A DNA stretch of 64,000 bases. Origin: Climacteris rufus (taxonomy: Eukaryota; Chordata; Aves; Passeriformes; Climacteridae). Where the stretch lies: positions 1-64,000 of the forward strand of contig VZRZ01006837.1 in NCBI GenBank assembly GCA_013398175.1, given 5' to 3'. Every line of letters begins with the position of its first letter. Position 1 is the stretch's first letter. Under the pieces are notes generated by a model. The model ran no database searches and was not told the DNA's origin. It saw nothing but the letters and a program-made list of their open reading frames with translations. Shown here one piece after another: positions 40,001-52,000 of the stretch. The translations under genes were made by a program, and so were the position numbers.

Positions 40001-43000
40001 CAAAAGGAAAAGTAGTAGGAATGCACAAGTGGGAATCGGGCATGGAAAAGCAGTGAGAGTTTTTGTTGTGGAGAGCCTGTGGCTTAGACCTGGTACATTC
40101 TGTGCTGCTTCCAAGGGAACCCAGAGCTTCCTGAGTGGGAAAGGGATGTCTGCTGAGCACTGGGTACAGTTGTGCTACCTGGCAGCAATGACCAGTAAAA
40201 GGCTATGCATCTTAGATTCACCCTGCCTGGATCTTCTCGTTTCAGTAGATGGCAAAAAAAAAAAAATCGGTTTGCAAGTCACTTCTTACAGATATACACC
40301 TTTTGGCTGAGCTTCTCAGAAAACAAGAGTTGACTTTTACAGACATCTCCCTTACTGGGAACTGTTGATAGGGTATTTCTCATTATCATGGTAATTTTTT
40401 CATCCTGTATCAGTTTTGTCCACTTAACCATGTCCTGAAATGTTCCAGTCTTGACTGTGTTCCAGTCAAGCTCTCCAGTAAGGAGTTTGAATAAAAATGT
40501 TGTAGAAACTTGATAGTGACTTAGTTGTCAAAATATCTACTCTTGAATCTATTGGTTCTCTTGAAGAACCAAACACAAGTACTTCAGTCACTTATTTCAC
40601 ATTAGGTACTCCTGAAACATTGAAATTCGAGGAATTAGCAACAGTCAAACATCAGGCCTTTAATAAGATGATACGTTCAGCTTGGTTAAGTGCACTTTCG
40701 TGTTCAGGTATCTCATCTGGTTTTTTTAACCTTGTCAGCCCCCTCAGCACAGCAAGTACAAGACATACATGTGCCGAGACATGAAACAAAGAGGAGGATG
40801 TCCCCGGGGGGCCAGCTGCACCTTCGCACACTCACAGGAGGAGCTGGAAAAGTGAGTGTACCTCTGATAGTAGAAATCAGCCCTATCTTTGCTTCATCTT
40901 GTTTATAAGAGTTACTTCTCATATCTAGGAATGAGGAGAGGAGGTATAATCTGGCTGTTAAAATAGCAAGAAATAATGTGATAAACTTGTAACAGTTATT
41001 CTCTTAGGTTGTGGAACTGCTTCCTTTTCCATACAGAATATTTGGCTTTGTTCAGCAGTAATGCAGCTCTGAAAGTTAGATGTTACGCAAGTGTTACCCA
41101 AGGTTTTTGGAGGTGGACTGTTTTCTTTACTTCTAAAGTGTGAATAAACATGCTGCCGTGACTGTATTCACAATGGTTTTTACTTGGGGGTACTTCTCAG
41201 CTTCCCTTTGTATTCAGGTAGGTTGCTGGCAGTTTTCCAAATGTAAGGAATGTGTTGCTTGCTCTCCAAAGAGCTAAAAATGAACTTTTGAAGGTTTTTT
41301 TCCTGCAACAGTTATTTTTTGTGCAATCAGTCAGAAAGTTTCATGCAGGAACCTTCAACTGATTACATCTGTTGTTGTAAAGTCAAGAAATGATGGTCAT
41401 ATCAAGTCTGCAATAAATAATCTACATCCATTACAGATTTAGGAGGGCTAACAGTTATGTACAAGCAAGATGCTATCATTCTGCAGGTTGTTTTAATTTA
41501 TTTTTCTAAGTAAGATGGATTATTTAGGAGTTAAAATAAATAAATACAGTATTTTCTGTGTAGTATATTAGTATTGGGCTAAAATAATCCATGTCTTTCA
41601 AAGAAAAAGGTGCTTTTTAACCAGAAGAATGCTGCAAAGATTTAGTATTGGCATGCAGTGTTTCTTTTTCCATTCTTAATCTGAAACTCAAAGCATTAAT
41701 GTATCAGTTCATGGGCCATATAGCCAGCATGCAATGCACAGGCAAAACACAAAGTAAAAAGAGGGGAGAGTGTGGCGTTAGAATGACAAAGATCAGTTAT
41801 TCACGTTAACAAAGAATAGGACTTTGATAATTGTGTGCTGCAGAAACAGTTTAGGGTTTTTTTGCCTTTTGTCATCTTGTTAATGAAATTGAGATTGGTA
41901 GTGATGTGTTAACTGCAAGGTTAACCTGTTGGGTTAACCTGGGTTGGGTAGTGGCTCAACCGTACACCTTTGAGCCAGTTGTATGTATCAAGGACTGTTT
42001 GTCAGCTTTGCAGGTGGGAGAGGCCTATGGTAGCCAGACTGACTTGCATGCCTTGGTGTTAATGTTGTCTTGGGCTTGTCGCGATCCGCTAACACAAGCG
42101 GGGGAGCGAAGGTCGTGATGGTTCGTTTAACGATCTCAAAATGCAAAAGGCACAAAGGGGTTTTCGGCTTTAATCAAACAGCGCACCTTTATGGAGTGCC
42201 AACAACACAATTATGCAATAGAGGGGAGAGAGAGAAATAAAGAAACAAAGTAGAGGAAGAGAGAGAGAGAGAAAGAGGGAGAGGGAGCTACCCACGGATG
42301 AGACACCACTGATGAGACAAAGCCCTCGTGGTCTTCCTGCCAATAGGCTCACCGTCATCCGTGGGGGGATCTCATTAGGGTTAATTCAGAAAGGTCTTTT
42401 ATAGTCTTTTCGAAAGCAGGGGGCAACTGGCCAGGAGGTGAGGAAATCTGCCACTATTGTTGGTGAGGCCTGTTGATTGGGATCAGGAGGGAGTGTTCAG
42501 GACTGATCTCTTCAGTGCAGTCCTCTCCGCCTAGGCAGAACCTGTTCCAGCGGGCGCACCTTGCAGGCAACACTTGGCAAACATCCCACCTTAGCCAGGC
42601 CAGGATTCTTCTTTTGGGGTTTCAGTCTCTGTTGATGATCGTGAGGCAGATGAGGGATTTTTTGGGCCGTCTCTTACAGGGCTGAAGGGAATGTTTGTTC
42701 ATTTTCAGATTCCAGCATTTTTTGTGGGTGGTTAGGGAACTTCGAGCTCTGACTCTTCCTCATACCTTTTATCTTTGCTTAATTCCTTTAAGTAGCTATT
42801 GTGTTAGTGTTCCTCCTTTTAAAAATGCTTAGTGTGAAAAATATGCATTGCTGTTGGTTATGGGGAAATATGTGGTAATGCTTAGATAGAAAATTATAAT
42901 CCAAACTTGCTTAAACAGCAGCTCATTCCCCTCTTGGCAAGGGACAAAGACCCTGTGTGCACAGGCAAGCACTGAACTTTTTAAAATTAATTTGTGTCCT

Positions 43001-46000
43001 GCACATGTGGAGACTGTAACAAAATCTAAAAAACAAAACAGCACCAAGAATAAAACCCCCTTTAGCCTCTGTTGTGTTGCTGTTAATGCATGTGGGCAAA
43101 TGCATATATTAGCTAAAGACTGAGTAATAACTGCCCCCTTTTTCTACAGTAATGTGTGTACCTTCCTAGTCTGGGTTCCCATCTCACTCTGTTAGATATG
43201 ATATGAAAGTGTTGGCTTCAACCCTGGTGAAGAAACAGCCTCTTGGTCAGCAAGAACACTTAGGTCTGCAAGTATGCCCTCACACTTGCATTCTGAGATC
43301 TAACTAATTGGTGTTTAGTGAAGGACGTTCAACTCTGGAATTTGCTCTCCAGTACTGTTGGTCTACTGGTTTTTGTGGAATGTTAGTTAAAATGCCTTTG
43401 TTTGTTCAGGCTTTACTCAGAAGCAGTTAGATTTCAGCAATTGCTGCATGTTTATGGAGTTTTTATCTCTGCAATAACTTTGTCAAACAACAGAAATTGT
43501 GTAAGCTTCATATTGATATAGTAACATTAATTTTAAACTGTGCTTTAAAATATATCATATGGTAGTAAACACTTGACTTATTTTATTGGACAAAGGAGCA
43601 AAAGGGTATAACTTCATATTTTTTCACTTTAATTTTCTGCTATTAGTTTATTTTCTGATAAAATAGGCTTGAACAGTCTGTGACTTACTCTGAAGCTTGT
43701 TTTACTATATTTTAAGTAACAGTAGTATTTTACGTGCTGCTTGGTTTTGGTTTTCTTCTGTTAAAATGCATACGTGTAAAGAAAGTAAGATTTTTAAATT
43801 TTCTGTGTGACGTTTACCTGTGAATTCTTGACATACTTGTTATTAAAAGTCCGTCCTTGTTCTGATTGAACTGCTATTAACAGATTAGCTATCAGGGAAG
43901 TTATATTCTAACAGGTATTCTTACAAGTTCCTTGGGGAACTTGAATAAAAGGAAGCTTTCAGTAGAATCCATGTTTGAAAAATCTTGAAAGTACAACTCC
44001 TTTTACTTTTTTTGGGGTTTTTTTTTTGTTTGTTTGTTTTTTGGTTTTTTGTTTGGTTGGTTAGTTTGTTTTGTTTCAATTTTTGATGTGTGTTTTTTCT
44101 TTCTGAAGATTCCGTAAAATGAACAAGCGTCTCGTTCCCAGAAGACCCCTTAGTGCCTCCCTGGGCCAGCTGAATGAGGTGGGCCTGCCTTCAGGAGCTA
44201 TCCTCTCAGAGGAAGGGGGAGTGGACTTGCCCAATAGGAAAACTTCTGCTCTGCCAAATGGAATTGTGTCAACAGGCAGCACGGTGACGCAACTAATTTC
44301 TCGAGGGACTGACTCTGGTTATGAAACTGCCCTGAAGCCAGGGAAGATGGACCATCTGAGTAGCAGTGCCCCTGGATCGCCTCCTGACTTGTACGGGTCT
44401 TCCTACCTGTTGTTCAAATTTTTGTGTGTGTAAATGTGGAGTAGAAGCAAAGTAAACCAGCTCTTTAAAAAGGAAACAGAATGGGGGTTGTGGTTGTTCT
44501 TGTGTTTAGTTGGCTGAATGGGTTTTTTTAGTGATTTAAGAGTAGATTAGAAAGCTAAAGCTAAAACTCTAAACTGCATTACTTCCCTGTTTCCTTATAT
44601 TTTAATTGGAGAAGGTGATAGAAGCCTTCAGAAGATGGAGTATAGACAAAGAACAGTGTGTTAGAATACAGTGTGCTATAACAGGCCTTGATGAGCAGTG
44701 CCATCTTTCTACTTTTTAGACTGGAATCTGTCCCCAAGAGCTCTATTTCTGCCTTACCAGTGAACCCTCATCCTGTGCCCGCTCGGGCACCAGCAGATCT
44801 ACCCTCAGTGTCTGTCACCAAGCAGTTGCAGATGGTACCACGAGGGTCTCAATTGTACAATGCACAACAAGGAGATATGTTTTATCAAGACCCCAGAGGA
44901 GCTGCCCCATCGTTTGAGCCAGCACCCTACCAACAAGGTGAGATTGACACCAAGCTCTTTCATCCTCATGCTGATTTTAGTCTTTCTTCCGATTCTGGTT
45001 TCTAAGCCCTTAAAGTGAAGTTTACTTGCAAATGACATGGACTAAAGACAGTAATGTGGTGATGGCGTAATAAAATGGAAATTGGCAGGATTTTATGTCT
45101 TGACTGAGAATTTCGATGGACATAAAAACATATACTTGTATCTGTCCAAGTATTGCAAGTCCTTCTGTCTTCAGTTCTTCTGAACTGGGTTAGATCAGGG
45201 TTCTAGTATGGTAAACTTAATTGAGTTTGACTCAGAGAAAATGGAAATAAAGTGCATGTGATAAGTAGAGATAAATGAAATTAGAGAAGGGTGTTCACAA
45301 AAAAAGAAAACATCATAAAAAAGGAACTAAGAGGAAAAATTCTAACTGTAAAGAGAACAAGTGGAAAAAGATAATATTGAAGGGAATCAAAAAGAAAAGA
45401 TAAGGCTATATATATGAAAACAGGGAATGATTCTTATGCAATATGATGTTGCAGTGAGAAATGAGATAAAGTGAGGTTAATATGAAAAAAAAATAAGAAA
45501 TGGAAGACCAAAAGAAGTTGAAAGTTGAAAAAGCCCTAGAAAGGAAAGGGGAAATGTGGGAAGCCATTTCTGAGAAAGTTGCAGAGCATTTTGAAGAAAA
45601 TCTACTTAGATTTGGCCATTATGTGGCAGTGAACATATGAGTTCACTGACATTAAATCAAAATTTGATGTCATGCACATATTCATGATTATTTTAGAATT
45701 ATTCAGAGATCCCATATAGGATAATAAACTCTTCAGGTAACCAGGCAATGTGATCTTAGAAGTCTTTGGTGATTTACAGTTCTAAAATGTCTTTCTCTTG
45801 TTCAAGATGTAGAACAAATCTTTAGATAACTTTAAATCCATGTAATCCAAGTTCCTTTACCCAGCCACTGGCTCTGATACGTTGTGACAAATTGAATTTT
45901 AGTTGCATGGATGAAGATGTCACAGGCCAATCTTCAGTTTACTTTTTAGGTCTTACCTAGCTGAAAGCATTCACAGCAATCTGCAGAGACATTCTGGTGA

Positions 46001-49000
46001 TTTATTTCTATTTGGTGTGCTGACAGGACTGGTGGTGCCCCTGTGGTGGGCTCAGTCTTACCACATCATCATCAGCTACTGTAACATTGACTCTGTGCTG
46101 GTATCTTAGATAATTATACTGTATCACTTGAGCTTTGGATCAACTTTTGCTTCTTCAGGGTTTTCTGTGGTCAATTTTCATGGACAGTTGTGGTAATCAC
46201 TTTCTGTATCTTGTGGGTTTTTTTCCCCTCTTGCCTTACTTCAGGAGTGTACTATCCCGCTCAGTCCATGTCCCGCTTTGTCCGACCTCCGTCGGCACCT
46301 GAGCCCAGTGCGCCGTACCTGGAGCACTACGGACCGTACCTGCCGGAGCGCGTGGTGAGCCCGCAGTACCCACAGCCACAGCAATACCCAGCCCTGGCGC
46401 AGCCCGTGTACCCCCCGCACTACGACAGCCGGCGCATGTACCCCCCTGTGCAGCCCTACCAGCGGGAGGACATGGTGCGAGGGAGCCCTGTGCCCATCGA
46501 CATCCCACAAGCAGCTGTGCCCCTCTACGTACCCGAGTCCAGAGACAGATACCAGCAAACAGAGGCTTATTGCCCAGTGGCTCCACATCTCAGTCAGATC
46601 AGACCTTTGTGCCACAGGGTAGGGGTTTTTTATGCTGCATTTTTGTAGTTGTTTTGAGAGAGAAAAACTATAAACTGCTTGAGAAATTGAATATTTTTGT
46701 GCTAAGGGGGTGGGCTTTGATAAAGTCCGAACTTTAGGAAGCTGATCAAAAACTGGAAGGTAGTTTGGTCACTGGTCAACTCTGCAGTTGTAAAGATGTT
46801 AATATGTAAAAGTGGGCTGCTATTTAGTGCTCAAAGTAGAAAAGTGTTGTAATTAACTTTATAAGTCTCATAAATTTCTGACTTCTCCTGCAAAGATAAA
46901 GCTGGAGAGTGCAGATTTAAGTACAGTGTGTGGAAATGGTCATGTGTGCTTTCTTGTACTGCCTATCTGTGACTGACCAGTTCTGTACCTAAATAATAAA
47001 TATTAAACATACCTCTCTTGATAAAAGGATCAAAGGTTCCACTCTTCTGACTTTTTTCTACTTGGATTACTAACTGGGGGGTCTTCCTAGTATAAGTTTA
47101 CAGACTTGTTTTGATAAACCACCAGCTGGAATTGAGTTTTGTAGAATAATTGTACTTAGTTGGTTCAGATTAAAGGCTCTGAATCCCGTTGCTGAGTCCA
47201 GGAGATGTTTTTAATGTAACTTGTAGATTTATATGTTTTGAGTTTGCCATGTTTGTGTTTAATTCTATTACAAAATTAATCATAAATGTGACTAAGTTAT
47301 GACCTGTAGAGTTCCACCAATTTACCGTATATGACTGTAATGGGGACTTGCCATGTTGAACATGTTCCAGTGGGAACTTTGCCAAGTTGGAACACATTCC
47401 CCGTTTGTGGGATGTGTTGAGCTAACATTGGCCAGTATAGGAACATATATGTCATATATGAAAGTTAACCGGTAGACTTTAACAAAGTGATCGTTACTTG
47501 TTATTTTAATGATTCTGTCTATCCTCTGTATTTCCCTCTCCTTGCAATATATGGCTGCCTTATTTTGTTCAGGTAAACAACTCTTAGAAAATTACTAGTT
47601 TTGTGCATTAATGGTTCAGGAGCTCTGGAACGTTTTTCTGTCTTCATTTCAGCCTCATCCCAGCCTGGATGAACTTCACCGGCGAAGGAAAGAGATCATG
47701 GCCCAGCTAGAGGAGAGGAAGGTAATTTCTCCACCTCCTTTTGCACCATCGCCAACCTTGCCTCATCCTTTTCACTCAGAAGAGGTAAGCATATTCTGAC
47801 AAAAAACATGACATACTGGCGTGTTTAGAAAATACTTTGGAGTTTATGTGCTGATAGGTGTGTACAAGAAGAAAATCAGAACAGTACAGCATTGGCGAGC
47901 GTTGGGGCAAGTAGATTTTGTGCCTCTGTGGGAAGTCCTTATAGTGCCGTCTCCAGTGTTTCAATTGGCTGTTGATCTGCCACTGGTCCTAAGCTCTCTG
48001 CTTTTAGTGCAACCAGGAAAATTAATTTTGAGCCATTACTAATTGAAATAGTCAGTCTTCACAGTTACTGGACTTCGCTTCATTTGCTCCTGACATATTT
48101 AGAATTAATTGTTAGTATTATAGCTTGATAGAGGTTTATTTTTTGCACCAAGGTCAAAATATCACTTTCAAAGCCAAGTGGCCAAGTGAACAGTCAGCAT
48201 TAGGAGCATAGCCAGGTGATCAGAATGTCATGCACTTCTTGCATTCTATGGCCCAATTCCAGAGGATGATGTATCTGATAAAAAAAAAAAAATCCTGTTG
48301 TTTCTCAAGTTCACTGCTGTTGAAGTGAGTAGGATGGCTGTGAAACTGTTTCTTCCCTTTGCTTACAGAACCAGATTTTTGTTTTTGTACAGTACTTGGA
48401 TGAAGACCTGAAGGTAGCCGGGAAATACAAAGGAAATGACTACAGCCAGTACTCTCCCTGGTCCTGTGACACCATCGGCTCCTACATTGGAACCAAAGAT
48501 GCAAAACCCAAAGATGTTGTGGCAGCAAGGAGTGTGGAGATGGCGGTATGCAGGGATAAGGGGAAGAAGAAGAGTGGATATTTCTGTGGATTGGGAAGGA
48601 CTTCCGTTTGCTTACCGGGATGATGGCAGTGATTTTATTTAAGCTCAAAAGTGCATTGCAGTCACAGAAAGCATTTGCAGGTGTGCAAAGTGCTTTCTTT
48701 TCAAAGTTATAAACAGTCCTACTCTTGTGTTGCTGGTATGAAATTCTGCATACAGATGCAGAATAACTGCTCTGAAGCTGTGGATAACAAGAATTGCCGC
48801 AGGTAGAAAGCGCGAGTAACTCGGAGCCTTTTGCATCGGTCTGATGTCCTGAAAAAAGCAACTTTGGCTTCATCCAGTCTCCGAGCAGAGGCGAGCCGGG
48901 CATCAGAACTCCAGAAGAATCTAGGCTTAGTTCATGCACAGCGGTTTAATTTATGCAGGGAAGTAAAGAGGCGAGTAAGGGTTCTTTTCCGCTTATTGCC

Positions 49001-52000
49001 AGCAGGATTTTATTACTGGGATGGAGTGCGGTAGAAGACAAGTCAAAATGGACGTCAGGACGTGTTATAGGACGGAGGCGAGGGGAGGGCAGTCAGGACA
49101 GCCAATCNNNNNNNNNNNNNNNNNNNNNNNNNNNNNNNNNNNNNNNNNNNNNNNNNNNNNNNNNNNNNNNNNNNNNNNNNNNNNNNNNNNNNNNNNNNNN
49201 NNNNNNNNNNNNNNNNNNNNNNNNNNNNNNNNNNNNNNNNNNNNNNNNNNNNNNNNNNNGGGGGGGAGAAGGACCGGCCCCCCCGGCTGGGCTGGGTCAT
49301 CGGCCACACCCAGAGGCACCACAACAAAGAATATTTTGCAAGGATTATTCTTTACACTTGCTTGAAATCCAGAAATTACTCGGTCCTGGCGAATTGTTAT
49401 TTAAGCATGTCTGTCTGCCTGTACTTCTTTCTGTCAGAGGAAGATGCTGTAACTTAACTTCAGGCTATTAATTCCTTTTAAGGTGGCTGTTACTGCTGTT
49501 AGTGGTGTTACTAGTTTTTACTTGAAGGACTGTGACTTGTGGTCAAAAGAGTACCCAAAACTGGCATGAAGTTTCAGAGAGAAGCACAGTCAAAACATAG
49601 TACTAGGCTGTTTCTTCTTGAGCGCATTTTCTAGCTCTATGCTGTGCCCTTTACTGAACTTTGGGAGGTGGGCTGTGATCTTGTTTTGTGGTGCTCCATT
49701 TTTGCCAGGTCAGTGTTGCAAAATGGAGGGGCTGCTAGGGTGTTATTATTGGGAGTCATGAATGGAGAAGAAAATAAGGAGGAGTCTGAAATACCACCAC
49801 TATTCAGTTTCTTTCTAACATTCAGGCATCACTCAACACAAGAAGTAGGCTGGTAGCCCATGCACGTAGGAAGCCATTCAAGTTTGCAAGAGAAAAAGAC
49901 TGCTTATTGTGAGGGACTATTTAATGGAGATTCATCTGTTCTCCTTCATCTTCCATCTACAAAAGTGATTTATTGACTTTTATTTCTGTATTGTCAGAGT
50001 CATAGTGACCTTTCTTTGGCCAATAAGAGGTGGGGAGGAACATTTCTAATCAGCATTCTTCTGTGAACAGATGCTCACCTGTTGCAACCACTTAATTAAA
50101 TCAGGATTTTTTTGGTTCATTTTCTCCGAAAACAGGCTCCCTTTTTTCCCTCTGCCCCACTGGAATTAAATGCGTCTTTTTTCTATCTGCTGAATTGCTT
50201 TCCTCATACAACCTTGAAGGCACTGTGGGAAATTGAAGTTAAAAGGAGGCTTTCTCCTGGAAAAAGCGGAGCAAAAAAGTGCATTTCATCTGCTGCTTTG
50301 GCCTCTTTACCTATCCTCTTGCTCTCAGTCCTAGGCAGTGTGGTTGCCTGGAGTTATCACACTGTCACGTTTGACCTGGGGAAGTACTGTGATTACTTGG
50401 AATCAGCTTATTGCTGTCCAACTGGCAGCATTCAGGAATTGACAAACAGCTCTTTACTTTCATTACTGCTGCTAGAAAACTGTGCAAACAAACTGCAGCT
50501 CAGTTAAAAGAAGTAATAACATTCTGGAGAAGCAGACTCCTTTTTCATGGCTAAACAAGTGTTGTTCTGCCCAGGGCTTATTTTCAGATGAGAAAAATGG
50601 GACCTCTGCTGCTCTTCAGTTTTTGTCTCCTTACAGGAAAAAGTTATCAGGAGGCCTTTAGTGAATTAATTCTTCAGTAAATTTATTCTTCCTTTTTTAT
50701 TGTTCCTAAGAAATGCCTTTTTTCAAGGACAGGAATAGCATCATCTGAGAGTGCATAATGCTGGATATTATGCAGATAACATGCAGCTTTACTGAATAAA
50801 TAGAAATAAATTAAAATTGGTACTAGCATCCTATGGCCTCAGGATTAAAATGTATTTTTTTTTGCAGAATTACAAAGTAGATTCTGCCTAAGGTTTCCAA
50901 GTATTACATTACTTGAGTTAAGCTTCCAGCTGAGTTGTAACTGCTATTTTCACCCCTTTATTCCTGCCTTGGACATGTAGTCTTGTCTGTTTCTAGCAAT
51001 CCTTATGTCCACTGAAAGCTTGCAGCATTTTATTTTCATTTTGGACCATACCAAAGTTTGTAGCCTTTAGACAGTTTTGTTGGTGTAGTGGCCCTACTTA
51101 CCTTACTCTTTTTGTTTTACTGTGTGCAGTTTTACTTCTTTAGCAAAGTCCTAACTTAATTTTGGCAATTCTTACCATCTTACATTTTCTGGTAGACAAC
51201 AGATAGCTTTCCTAATTAACTAAACTCTTTGAGGAGAGAGGGAACATTTTATCTCTTCATATGCTAATCCATTAAGGTGTTTGAGTCCAAAACTCATGTT
51301 AGACACCAGGTTGTTTCAAGCAATACTGTGCTTAATGAAAAATGCCTGAAAAGATGTACTAGACATGGCCAGGTAAGTGCTGTACTGAAAAATTCCCATA
51401 ATGAGGCATTTGCAGGCTTTTAGGTGATACAGTTCTTAACACTCTGCTTCAGAGAAATTTCTTTTGGATTGTGGAAGGAATATGTATTCCTCAGAGATGC
51501 CCACTGATCTCTTTTTTGAGCTTATGTAAGGGGAAGTTTTTTTCCCCCTTCTCTTCCCATTAGACTTTCTCTGTCTCACTTTCCATTTGCTTCTGCTCTC
51601 TTCTTCTGGATTAATTTTGCAACTTTTTAACTTTGGTGTAATAATGGTCATCTTCAGTTAAACCATAAATTAGAGGTTCCCTCTGACAGTAGAGCAAGAA
51701 ACCGAAGAATAGGAAAACTAGTGGAAAGATGAAGGGAATAGAGAATACAACAGAAAGTTACAGTACTGTTACCAATTTGTTGAGAAAGGAATGTAGTCCT
51801 GTTAATTTCTCAATGAGTTTTTGAGTGCCTTTTCCATGTCTTGTCCAGAATGTGGATAGTAAAGCCATGCGTGAGCAGCGATTGGACATGCAGCGACGAG
51901 CAGCTGAGACGGGGGACGATGACCTCATTCCATTTGGAGACCGACCAACTGTGTCAAGATTTGGGGCCATCTCTCGTACTTCCAAAGCCATGTACCAGAA

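Larger units (their letters stand above)
40852..44108 (+). other. RC3H1: RC3H1 intron 9 (3.3 kb)
   Basis: It contains a solo LTR (42077-42678) and a T/G-rich tract directly before the exon 10 acceptor (44001-44083). The rest is AT-rich and unremarkable. Confidence 0.85.
48546..51848 (+). other. RC3H1: RC3H1 intron 14 (3.3 kb)
   Basis: It contains a solo LTR with an assembly gap (48795-49326). The rest is AT-rich; an open frame of 131 codons at 50112-50507 has no recognisable product. Confidence 0.85.

Noticed and set aside
46236..46615. Minus-strand open frames of 116 and 124 codons
   Set aside because: They are antisense shadows of GC-rich exon 12.
48220..48939. 239-codon open frame on the minus strand, the longest uninterrupted one in the window
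   Set aside because: It runs antisense across exon 14, intron and part of the solo LTR, resembles no protein family, and its composition follows the underlying features.
50112..50507. 131-codon open frame in intron 14
   Set aside because: There are no domain-like features, promoter or splice context beyond what chance gives in an intron; no known product.
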